In this document: positions 1 through 5,680 of the stretch, piece after piece | Position numbering within the stretch: position 1 is the first letter of the stretch | Layout: each line of letters opens with the position of its first letter | Assembly: GCA_020630035.1 (NCBI GenBank) | Contig: JAHDCB010000086.1 | Span: 1 to 7,100, forward strand | Length of the DNA stretch: 7,100 nucleotides | Direction of reading: 5' to 3' | Origin: Gammaproteobacteria bacterium | Lineage (GTDB): Bacteria; Pseudomonadota; Gammaproteobacteria; Chromatiales; Chromatiaceae | Notes under the pieces: generated by a model | The model's input: the letters and a program-made list of their open reading frames with translations, nothing else | Database searches by the model: none | What the model was told of the DNA's origin: nothing | Position numbers and translations under genes: made by a program

Positions 1-9
1 CTGTCATGG

Positions 10-55
10 GTGCTACCTCTGGTTGGGTTGGGAATTTCAACCAGTAGCGTAGCAC
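10..55. other. imperfect inverted repeat / hairpin at the left edge
   Basis: GTGCTAC (10-16) is the exact reverse complement of GTAGCAC (49-55). Inside it, CTGGTTG (19-25) pairs with CAACCAG (38-44), leaving a 12-nt loop and a small internal loop. The hairpin is not followed by a T-run, so it is not a standard intrinsic terminator. It could be the 3' end of an upstream transcription unit or a repeat. It lies upstream of the proposed ahcY promoter and shows no similarity I can see to the GGCACC repeats further along. Confidence 0.3.
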
Positions 56-115
56 TTGCTCAGAGAACGATATACACCAGATATGACTATACCTCCTGCT
101 CTGCCTTGGTTAGAA

Positions 116-144
116 TTGCGTTTGCTGGTGTGTCATCGTAGAAT
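116..144 (+). promoter_or_regulatory. candidate sigma70 promoter for ahcY
   Basis: TTGCGT (116-121) as a -35 and TAGAAT (139-144, five of six to TATAAT) as a -10 are separated by exactly 17 nt. A start about 7 nt downstream, near 151, would place the whole SAH riboswitch (from 175) in the leader RNA. The -35 matches consensus only in its first three bases. This is a motif call only. Confidence 0.4.
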
Positions 145-174
145 GCGGCGCTGGGTCATTTCTGATCCGGCAGA

Positions 175-293
175 ACCGAGGAGTGCTGCGACCTGATACC
201 ATCCAGGCCAGGCTCGGTCTTCTGTATCAATGCACCGCTGAAAACGTCGCGAGCGCAGCGTGTTCAGAGGTGCCCGTTAGTAAAACGGCACTC
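175..293 (+). promoter_or_regulatory. SAH riboswitch controlling ahcY
   Basis: This matches the S-adenosylhomocysteine riboswitch class, known upstream of ahcY in proteobacteria. ACCGAG (175-180) pairs with CTCGGT (213-218), flanking the characteristic GAGTGCTGC and CCAGGCTCGG segments. A small hairpin (CCTG 192-195 with CAGG 204-207) lies between. GAGTGCT (181-187) pairs over seven positions with GGCACTC (287-293), preceded by AAAAC as in the class, to close the ligand-binding pseudoknot. Compared from memory with the Ralstonia version (GAGCGCT with GGCGCTC), a G-C pair has become T-A on both sides, which is a compensatory change. The class is known to turn expression on when SAH accumulates, which fits a gene whose product destroys SAH. 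The variable arm between the two stems (219-280) is unusually elaborate and holds a repeat-derived hairpin, listed separately. Confidence 0.87.
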
Positions 294-313
294 ACTCATT
301 TTAACAGGAAGAG
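218..313 (+). promoter_or_regulatory. possible anti-Shine-Dalgarno pairing over the ahcY ribosome-binding site
   Basis: The ahcY ribosome-binding site is the AGGAAGAG run at 306-313, just before the ATG at 319. TCTTCTGT (218-225), directly after the first riboswitch stem, can pair with ACAGGAAGA (304-312) over eight pairs with one bulged G (307). This helix would hide the ribosome-binding site. It crosses the ligand-stabilised 181-187/287-293 stem, so the two are plausibly exclusive, giving an 'on with SAH' switch at translation. The complementarity is seen; the mechanism is inferred. Confidence 0.4.
232..273 (+). repeat. GGCACC-type palindrome inside the SAH riboswitch (copy 1)
   Basis: GCACC-G-CTGAA-A-ACG (232-246) pairs with CGTGTTCAGAGGTGC (259-273) over 13 of 15 positions, giving a long hairpin in the variable arm of the riboswitch. 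Its left part aligns without gaps to the left end of the MITE-like element at 2776-2804 (23 of 29 identical, counted by hand). Its right end (260-275) matches that element's right end at 14 of 16. It therefore looks like an internally deleted or decayed relative of the same repeat family. No clear target-site duplication is visible. Confidence 0.65.
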
Positions 314-318
314 ACACG

Positions 319-1725
319 ATGAGTGAGTTTACAGATTATAAGGTAACCGATATTCAACTGGCTGAGTTCGGTCATAAAGAAATTGCGATTGCCGAAACCG
401 AAATGCCCGGCCTGATGGCATTGCGTGAAAAATATGGTACCAGCAAACCATTACGTGGCGCGCGTATCACCGGGTCTTTACATATGACCATTCAGACAGC
501 CGTGCTGATTGATACACTCGTGACCTTGGGCGCTGAAGTCCGCTGGTGTTCATGCAATATCTTTTCAACACAGGATCATGCCGCAGCTGCGATGGCGGAT
601 AAAGGGATACCCGTATATGCCTGGAAAGGTGAATCGCTGGCAGAATACTGGTGGTGTACTGAACAGGTACTGAACTGGCCGGATGGTCTGGGTCCGAACA
701 TGATTCTGGATGATGGTGGCGATGCTACCTTGCTAGTACACAAGGGTGTGACTTGTGAAAAAGCCGACTCTGTCCCGGATGTCAGTACCGCTGAAAATGA
801 AGAAGAGGCGGTCATTCTGGAAGTTCTGCAACGCAATCTGGCGGCAGACAATGGCAAATGGCAACGCCTGGCGGCCAACATTCAGGGTGTGACTGAAGAA
901 ACCACAACCGGCGTACACCGGTTGTACAGTATGTTCAAGGCAGGTGATTTGTTATTCCCGGCCATGAATGTGAATGACTCAGTCACCAAGTCAAAATTCG
1001 ACAATCTATATGGCTGCCGCGAGTCCCTGGTAGATAGTATTAAGCGTGCGACTGATGTGATGATCGCCGGTAAAGTCGCAGTCGTCTGCGGTTATGGCGA
1101 TGTCGGCAAGGGTTCCGCACAGTCACTGCGCAACCTGAGCGCTAATGTCTGGGTAACTGAAATTGACCCGATCTGTGCATTACAGGCTGCAATGGAAGGC
1201 TACCGGGTCGTCACCCTGGAGGATGTCGTTGGTGTTGCCGATATCTTTGTAACGACCACCGGCAACCGCGACATTATTACGCATGATCATATGGCTGCGA
1301 TGAAGGATCAGGCGATTGTGTGTAACATCGGCCATTTTGACAACGAGATCCAGGTCGACTCTCTGAAGCAATACGAATGGGTCAACATTAAGCCACAGGT
1401 TGATCAGATCATTTTCCCCGATGGTCACCGGATTACCTTACTGGCGGAAGGCCGGTTGGTAAATCTGGGTTGCGCCACCGGGCACCCGAGCTTTGTGATG
1501 TCGAATTCTTTCACCAACCAGGTCTTAGCCCAGATTGAGTTATTCACTAAGGGCGATGAATATCCGGTCGGTGTGTATGTACTACCGAAAAAACTGGATG
1601 AAGAGGTTGCTCATCTGCATCTATCTAAAATTGATGCACGACTGACAACCCTGACGCAGGATCAGGCAGACTATATCGGTGTGCCAGTTGACGGGCCTTA
1701 TAAGCCTGAGCACTATCGTTACTGA
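319..1725 (+). CDS. ahcY: adenosylhomocysteinase (S-adenosyl-L-homocysteine hydrolase)
   Basis: This cytosolic NAD-dependent enzyme reversibly splits S-adenosylhomocysteine into adenosine and homocysteine, relieving product inhibition of methyltransferases. At 468 aa it has the usual bacterial length, including the extra segment near residues 145-185 found in the longer bacterial form. Visible landmarks are the substrate-domain SLHMT (His55), ILDDGGD (129-135, Asp132), TEETTTG (192-198), SVTKSKFDN with Lys224 and Asp228, the Rossmann NAD loop GYGDVGKG (258-265), the GHFDNEI segment (338-344), and the C-terminal KPEHYRY with Lys462 and Tyr466, which in this family reach into the neighbouring subunit's NAD site. 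The ATG start has an AGGAAGAG ribosome-binding site and gives the expected N-terminus. A SAH riboswitch sits directly upstream and metF follows. The gene is intact and identification is secure. Confidence 0.97.
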   Translation: MSEFTDYKVTDIQLAEFGHKEIAIAETEMPGLMALREKYGTSKPLRGARITGSLHMTIQTAVLIDTLVTLGAEVRWCSCNIFSTQDHAAAAMADKGIPVYAWKGESLAEYWWCTEQVLNWPDGLGPNMILDDGGDATLLVHKGVTCEKADSVPDVSTAENEEEAVILEVLQRNLAADNGKWQRLAANIQGVTEETTTGVHRLYSMFKAGDLLFPAMNVNDSVTKSKFDNLYGCRESLVDSIKRATDVMIAGKVAVVCGYGDVGKGSAQSLRNLSANVWVTEIDPICALQAAMEGYRVVTLEDVVGVADIFVTTTGNRDIITHDHMAAMKDQAIVCNIGHFDNEIQVDSLKQYEWVNIKPQVDQIIFPDGHRITLLAEGRLVNLGCATGHPSFVMSNSFTNQVLAQIELFTKGDEYPVGVYVLPKKLDEEVAHLHLSKIDARLTTLTQDQADYIGVPVDGPYKPEHYRY

Positions 1726-1731
1726 TCCCTT

Positions 1732-1782
1732 GGCACCTGTGTAAACGTAAGCTGTCGCTGACACGACGTTTACACAGGTGCC
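1732..1782. repeat. perfect 17-bp palindrome after ahcY (copy 2)
   Basis: GGCACCTGTGTAAACGT (1732-1748) is the exact reverse complement of 1766-1782, with a further TGTC/GACA pairing (1753-1756, 1760-1763) in the 17-nt loop. It begins 6 nt after the ahcY stop. The arm matches the arm of the MITE-like element at 14 of 17 positions, so it belongs to the same repeat family, but its loop is unrelated. No T-run follows, so it may protect the ahcY mRNA 3' end or weaken readthrough into metF rather than act as a standard terminator. Confidence 0.65.
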
Positions 1783-1846
1783 CGCCCATTAGCAGGCGGT
1801 TGCAACACTACTGATGCGACAGATACGGCACTAAAAATGGCCTCGC

Positions 1847-1901
1847 ACTCGCCTCAGCGAGTTTCAGCAGCCTGTTCAGGCACTGCCCTGTTTTATCAGG
1901 G
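1847..1901 (+). promoter_or_regulatory. metF leader with serial small hairpins
   Basis: The ahcY-metF gap is 205 bp. Besides the palindrome at 1732-1782 it holds ACTCGC/GCGAGT (1847-1852, 1857-1862). It then has four short segments, CCTG (1871-1874), CAGG (1877-1880), CCCTG (1886-1890) and CAGGG (1897-1901). These can pair as 1:2 plus 3:4, or as 2:3, an attenuator-like arrangement. The stems are only 4-5 bp, no T-run follows and no leader peptide was identified, so regulation here is speculative. A TATTAT at 1909-1914 could be a -10 box but lacks a good -35. Confidence 0.25.
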
Positions 1902-1930
1902 ACGGTGTATTATTCTGGAGTGCGTCTGCC

Positions 1931-2767
1931 ATGAATTCACAACTGACCATCAGCTGCGAGCTGTTCCCACCTAAAAATGCCAGCGGCATGCAGAAGATGC
2001 AATCCGCTGTTGCCGAACTACAAACCCGCCACCCGGCTTATTTCTCTTGCACCTACGGCGCGGGGGGTTCTACCCGGGACAATACATTTACCACGGTCGA
2101 CTGGTTACTGGGCCAGTCAATTGAGGTTGCCCCCCACCTGACCTGTATTGCCAATAATCAAACTGACACGCTACGCATCTTACGTCGTTACCAGGAACAA
2201 GGTATCCGGCGTATCGTGGCACTGCGAGGCGATCGCCCGGCAGACAGCCTGCCTGCATCGCATGAATTAACGCATGCGAATGAGCTTGTCAGCCTGATTC
2301 GCTCCCATTTTGCCAATCATTTTCATATTGAGGTCGCAGCCTACCCGGAAATGCACCCTGAATCTTCCCATCTGGTGGCAGATTTAGACCATTTTCAGCA
2401 TAAGATTGAGGCCGGCGCCAACGGCGCAATTACCCAGTATTTTTATAGTGTCGCTGCCTACAACCACTTTCTGGAGGCTTGTGCAAAACGCCGGATTAAC
2501 GTGCCGATCGTACCCGGCATTATGCCTATTGTGAACTATGCGAATCTGCAACGCTTTTCTGCACGGTGTGGTGCCGAATTGCCACGTTGGCTATGCCGCC
2601 AACTGGATAGCTACGGTGATGATCAGGCCAGTATCCGCGCCTTCGGTGCGGATTTTGTCGCTCAGTTCTGTACCCGGTTGCTGGCTGAAGGTGCCCCGGG
2701 ACTACATTTTTACACCCTGAACCAGGCAAAACCGACGTTAGCTATCTGGGATCGGTTAGCCACGTAG
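1931..2767 (+). CDS. metF: methylenetetrahydrofolate reductase
   Basis: This FAD flavoprotein reduces 5,10-methylene-THF to 5-methyl-THF with NAD(P)H, supplying the methyl group for methionine synthesis. The 278-aa protein is the short bacterial catalytic barrel without the eukaryotic regulatory domain. Family landmarks appear in order: CELFPPK with Glu10 (equivalent to the catalytic Glu of the FEFFPP motif), TYGAGGST (41-48), LRGD (98-101), AYPE (137-140), GAITQYFY (165-172), PGIMPI (195-200) and GLHFYTLN (257-264). The ATG has a GGAG at 1917-1920, a 10-nt spacing. It follows ahcY on the same strand by 205 bp, and their products act in the same methyl cycle, since SAH hydrolysis yields the homocysteine that methyl-THF remethylates. 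Whether they share a transcript is unclear because a strong palindrome lies between them. Confidence 0.95.
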   Translation: MNSQLTISCELFPPKNASGMQKMQSAVAELQTRHPAYFSCTYGAGGSTRDNTFTTVDWLLGQSIEVAPHLTCIANNQTDTLRILRRYQEQGIRRIVALRGDRPADSLPASHELTHANELVSLIRSHFANHFHIEVAAYPEMHPESSHLVADLDHFQHKIEAGANGAITQYFYSVAAYNHFLEACAKRRINVPIVPGIMPIVNYANLQRFSARCGAELPRWLCRQLDSYGDDQASIRAFGADFVAQFCTRLLAEGAPGLHFYTLNQAKPTLAIWDRLAT

Positions 2768-2773
2768 CTATAA

Positions 2774-2858
2774 GGGCACCTCTAAAAACGTGACGAACGC
2801 AGCAAAGACGGGCGAAAAAGCACAGTATTTGCAAGTGAAATAGTTTTTAGAGGTGCCC
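2774..2858. mobile_element. 85-bp MITE-like element with terminal inverted repeats (copy 3)
   Basis: GGGCACCTCTAAAAAC (2774-2789) and its exact reverse complement (2843-2858) bound an AT-richer interior with no coding capacity. The element is flanked by identical TATAA on both sides (2769-2773 and 2859-2863), consistent with a 5-bp target-site duplication. An alternative reading is a 17-bp repeat with an ATA duplication. It begins 6 nt after the metF stop and lies between metF and the convergent minus-strand operon, where its long hairpin could block readthrough from both sides. The mobilising transposase family is not identifiable from the ends alone. Copies 1 and 2 in this window share its ends. 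Confidence 0.72.
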
Positions 2859-2873
2859 TATAATCAGGATAAA

Positions 2874-3344
2874 TCAGGGATGTAAGCCCGGGGTATATTT
2901 TCTGTTGCTGTAGGTTAATGCCTGCTTACGGTTGGTTTTCCCTGGCGATTTCAGACTAACATGTACCCAGCCAGAGGTCGGCTCACCAGAGCGGTAACAT
3001 TCCAGAATCAGCTGATCAAACTCCAGATTCTGCTCAACCCATCTTGCCAAATCATAATTACTCACACCCGGAACCTCAATATCAACGGCCTCGCCCTTAC
3101 AATGTTGCGAGGTCGCCGAGCCACCGATTGCTTTATTCAACTCAGGTGAGCGGTAGCAACTATTCGGCCGAAAAGGCTTACCATAATGCTGCCTGATGGG
3201 CTCCAGTACCTGTCGACACAGATGCTTCAGGTTCTCTGCAATCTCATCTGGCGGCGTATTATCAATATGTTTGCGCTCAGCCATAGCTGAACGAATGAGC
3301 TCACCCAAACAAAAGTGTTCAGAAAATTTATCATTGTTATGCAT
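2874..3344 (-). CDS. M15-family zinc peptidase (D-Ala-D-Ala carboxypeptidase/endolysin-like)
   Basis: The predicted 156-aa metallopeptidase has the M15A fold signature found in peptidoglycan-cleaving carboxypeptidases and phage endolysins. The core is SCYRSPELN (62-70), SQHCKGEAVDIE with His81 and Asp88 as zinc ligands (79-90), a probable catalytic Glu in LILEC (Glu115), and GWVHVS with the third ligand His128 (125-130). The length suits a stand-alone catalytic domain. No signal peptide or membrane segment is visible, so export by itself is not expected. Cytosolic cell-wall enzymes of this kind are often of phage origin, but no other phage gene is present. The ATG is preceded by GAGGT at 6-nt spacing. 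It is the last gene of the parA-parB-glycosylase operon, 20 bp after the glycosylase gene. The family is clear; substrate and role are not. Confidence 0.82.
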   Translation of the reverse strand: MHNNDKFSEHFCLGELIRSAMAERKHIDNTPPDEIAENLKHLCRQVLEPIRQHYGKPFRPNSCYRSPELNKAIGGSATSQHCKGEAVDIEVPGVSNYDLARWVEQNLEFDQLILECYRSGEPTSGWVHVSLKSPGKTNRKQALTYSNRKYTPGLHP

Positions 3345-3364
3345 ATTGATACCTCAAGGTAAGA

Positions 3365-3985
3365 TTATTGCTGCATCCGCAAGACATGTTGCCAGGCAGA
3401 ATGCTGGTGGATTAAGGCCAGGGCCTGTTGTAATAATGTTTTACCTAGCTCTGTGCGATACCAGGTCGATAAGCCAGAGGGATGCGGTAGCGGAATCGCT
3501 TGCATCTGCTGTCCGGCGTAACAGATCGTATGCATCTGGCCAATCACATCTGTTAGCCGGTTAACGGGCATAAACTGTGCTATGGCCAGTTTGCCGACGG
3601 GTAATAACAGTTCGGGCTGTAAATAATGCACTTCTTGTTGCAACCAGGTACTGCAACGGGCTATTTCATCCTGGCTGGGCACCCGGTCTCCGCCTTTTGG
3701 GTTTTTGCCAGGAAAACAACGACACACCGCCGCCATATAGACCTGCGCCCGGAACTCGGCCTCATCCAGACCAATGCTGGCAAACCACTTGAATAATGTT
3801 TTGCCCGCAGTCCAGGCAAACGGACGACCAAACTTTGGCTCTTTATCGCCGGGTGCCTGTCCGACCAGCAGAATTTTGCTTAAGCCAGCACCGCAGGTTA
3901 CAGGCGGGCCGGTCATCTGATCACACTGCTGGCAAGCCTTCAACTCTGATTTGTGCCGGATCAGGGCTTGTTCGGATGAAACCAT
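3365..3985 (-). CDS. uracil-DNA glycosylase superfamily protein
   Basis: This is a member of the COG1573-type uracil-DNA glycosylases, which start base-excision repair by removing uracil from DNA. In the 206-aa protein motif 1 is GQAPGDKE (42-49), followed by FAWTAGKTL (56-64), and motif 3 is PLPHPSGLS (165-173). The Cys pattern, Cys18 and Cys21 then Cys90 and Cys111, fits the four-cysteine iron-sulfur cluster of family 4/5-like enzymes, although the Cys90-Cys111 gap seems longer than in family 4. The GQAPG and HPS motifs are not an exact match to classic family 4 (GEAPG, HPA), so the uracil activity is inferred. I chose the ATG at 3985-3983 because it forms TGATG with the parB stop, implying translational coupling; a GTG directly before it (3988) is the alternative. 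The gene lies between parB and the M15 peptidase gene. Confidence 0.85.
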   Translation of the reverse strand: MVSSEQALIRHKSELKACQQCDQMTGPPVTCGAGLSKILLVGQAPGDKEPKFGRPFAWTAGKTLFKWFASIGLDEAEFRAQVYMAAVCRCFPGKNPKGGDRVPSQDEIARCSTWLQQEVHYLQPELLLPVGKLAIAQFMPVNRLTDVIGQMHTICYAGQQMQAIPLPHPSGLSTWYRTELGKTLLQQALALIHQHSAWQHVLRMQQ

Positions 3986-4851
3986 CACGGATGTTGCAAC
4001 TGATCAAACACATGTTGTAACTGGGTTGCACTAGCGTACGTAATGACCAGTTTACCTTTGCCAGAATGATGGCGAGCCGGACGTAAGCTGACCTGGGCGC
4101 CAAGTTGTGTGGTCAATCTGGCCAACTGGGCCTGATAGCGCTGATCTGTACCGGGTTGAGGCTGAGTAGCCTCTGGTGCATCAGCTGCCAGATAATCGCG
4201 CACCAATGCCTCGGTGGCACGAACTGTCAGGTTTTTACGCACCACCTGTTGCGCGGCTGCCTGTTGCTGCTCACCAGCGAGGCCCAGCAACGCGCGTGCA
4301 TGCCCCATATCCAGTTCGCCTTGTTCCAGCAAACGGCTGACCACTGGGTCTAAGTCCAGCAATCGCAGCAGATTGCTCACGCTGGCACGCGATTTGCCAA
4401 TCGCTTCGGCTACCTGCTGATGGGTCAGTTGGCACTCTTCCAGCAGACGGCGGATTGCCGTTGCTTCTTCCAGCGGCTTCAGGTCATCCCGCTGCATATT
4501 TTCGATCAGTGCCCAGGCCATCGCCGTCTGGTCATCCGTCTCACGGATGATGACCGGAACTTCACTTAAGCCCGCCAACTGCGCTGCCCGCCAGCGACGT
4601 TCTCCGGCAATAATTTCATAGCGATCATCTGCGCCGGGACGCACCACAATCGGCTGAATCAGCCCCTGGGTATGCACTGAATCAGCCAATTCACGCAGCT
4701 TGTCTTCATCAAACTGTTGCCGGGGCTGATAACGTCCGGGATGAATCTGTTTAATCGGCAGCTTATCTAGGGTATCTGTCGATTGCGGCACTGTCTTAGC
4801 AGCCCCCAGCAGGGCATCTAAACCACGTCCGAGGCCTCGTTTCTGCGGCAT
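3985..4851 (-). CDS. parB: chromosome-partitioning protein ParB (Spo0J family)
   Basis: ParB binds centromere-like parS sites, loads and slides as a CTP-dependent clamp, and works with ParA to segregate chromosome origins. The 288-aa protein starts with the conserved basic MPQKRGLGRGLDALLG, the segment that in this family contacts and stimulates ParA. It has a ParB/Srx CTP-binding domain with QPR (42-44), GLIQPIVVR (63-71) and GERRWRAA (83-90), and ENMQRDDL (117-124). A helix-turn-helix at roughly 141-163 (QQVAEAIGKSRASVSNLLRL) and a C-terminal dimerisation region from about 235 follow. The start lies 9 bp after the parA stop. No good ribosome-binding site is visible, so coupling to parA translation is likely. 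The stop overlaps the glycosylase start. No canonical parS palindrome was seen in this window. Identification is secure. Confidence 0.96.
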   Translation of the reverse strand: MPQKRGLGRGLDALLGAAKTVPQSTDTLDKLPIKQIHPGRYQPRQQFDEDKLRELADSVHTQGLIQPIVVRPGADDRYEIIAGERRWRAAQLAGLSEVPVIIRETDDQTAMAWALIENMQRDDLKPLEEATAIRRLLEECQLTHQQVAEAIGKSRASVSNLLRLLDLDPVVSRLLEQGELDMGHARALLGLAGEQQQAAAQQVVRKNLTVRATEALVRDYLAADAPEATQPQPGTDQRYQAQLARLTTQLGAQVSLRPARHHSGKGKLVITYASATQLQHVFDQLQHP

Positions 4852-4860
4852 AAGTCTGTA

Positions 4861-5637
4861 TCAGGTGGAAGAGTGTGAAGCGCGGCGTAATAATTCACTC
4901 GCCAGGGACAAATAGCTGATCGCGCCGCGTGAGCCCTTATCGTACAAAATCACCGGCATACCATGACTCGGTGCTTCAGCAAGACGCACGTTACGCGGGA
5001 TGATTGTATTGAAGACCTGACCGCCAAAGTGCTGCACCAGCTGAGCAGAAACCTCACTGGAAAGGTTATTGCGTGGATCATGCAGAGTACGCACAATGCC
5101 TTCGATCACCAGGCCCGGGTTACGATGCGACCTGATCTGTTCAATCGTATCCAGCAACGCAGACAATCCTTCCAGAGCATAATATTCGGTCTGGATGGGA
5201 ATCAACACCGAACCAGCCGCCACCAGGGCATTGACCGTCAGCATGTTCAGCGAAGGTGGACAATCAATGATAATCACATCATAGTCGTCCTGCAGCGGCG
5301 CCAGTGCCAGTGCCAACCGTTTTTCACGCATCGGTGCTTCTAACAGCTTAATCTCAGCAACAGTCAGATCACCGTTCGCGGGGAGTACACTGAACGCCTG
5401 ACTGACACTCGGCTGCAACGCTGAGCGCGCCGACTGCTTACCCAGCAACGGCTCCAGCACCGAGCAGGACAAGCTGTATTTATCAATACCGACCCCCATG
5501 GTCGCATTACCCTGCGGGTCCAGATCAACCAGCAGTACCCGCTGCCGCTGTTCAGACAAGGCAGCAGACAGATTCACAGCGGTCGTGGTCTTGCCGACAC
5601 CACCCTTCTGATTTGCGACAGCGATGATACGTTGCAT
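4861..5637 (-). CDS. parA: chromosome-partitioning ATPase ParA (Soj family)
   Basis: This Walker-type ATPase binds the nucleoid non-specifically and moves ParB-parS complexes by an ATP-dependent gradient. The 258-aa protein is the short chromosomal type, lacking the N-terminal helix-turn-helix of plasmid P1-type ParA. Motifs visible are the deviant Walker A KGGVGKTT (11-18, signature Lys11 and Lys16), the LVDLDPQGN segment with Asp38 and Asp40 (36-44), Walker B-like VIIIDCPP (121-128), and TEYYALEG (150-157). The ATG has an AGGA at 5-nt spacing (complement of 5643-5646). It is the first gene of the operon parA-parB-glycosylase-M15 and diverges from the kinase gene across only about 40 bp, so the promoters of one or both must overlap coding sequence. 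In many gammaproteobacteria parA follows rsmG; here that neighbour is absent. Confidence 0.96.
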   Translation of the reverse strand: MQRIIAVANQKGGVGKTTTAVNLSAALSEQRQRVLLVDLDPQGNATMGVGIDKYSLSCSVLEPLLGKQSARSALQPSVSQAFSVLPANGDLTVAEIKLLEAPMREKRLALALAPLQDDYDVIIIDCPPSLNMLTVNALVAAGSVLIPIQTEYYALEGLSALLDTIEQIRSHRNPGLVIEGIVRTLHDPRNNLSSEVSAQLVQHFGGQVFNTIIPRNVRLAEAPSHGMPVILYDKGSRGAISYLSLASELLRRASHSST

Positions 5638-5680
5638 GACTATCCTGTTATCCGGCGACAGCCCTGAAGGAGTCTAATTG

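Noticed and set aside
1..141. Plus-strand frame open from the left edge to a TAG at 139-141, with a signal-peptide-like stretch ending VALAQ
   Set aside because: Too short, no start with a ribosome-binding site in view, overlaps a strong inverted repeat and the proposed promoter; could be the tail of an upstream gene but nothing supports that.
2538..2720. 60-codon plus-strand frame inside metF
   Set aside because: Out-of-frame shadow of an intact, well-conserved gene.
3985..5680. parS centromere site within or next to parAB
   Set aside because: No match to the TGTTTCACGTGAAACA palindrome or a clear half-site was seen by eye in this region or elsewhere in the window.
5638..5680. Divergent promoters between parA and amgK
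   Set aside because: No convincing -35/-10 pair fits in this gap; motifs that partly fit lie inside the coding regions and are too weak to annotate.
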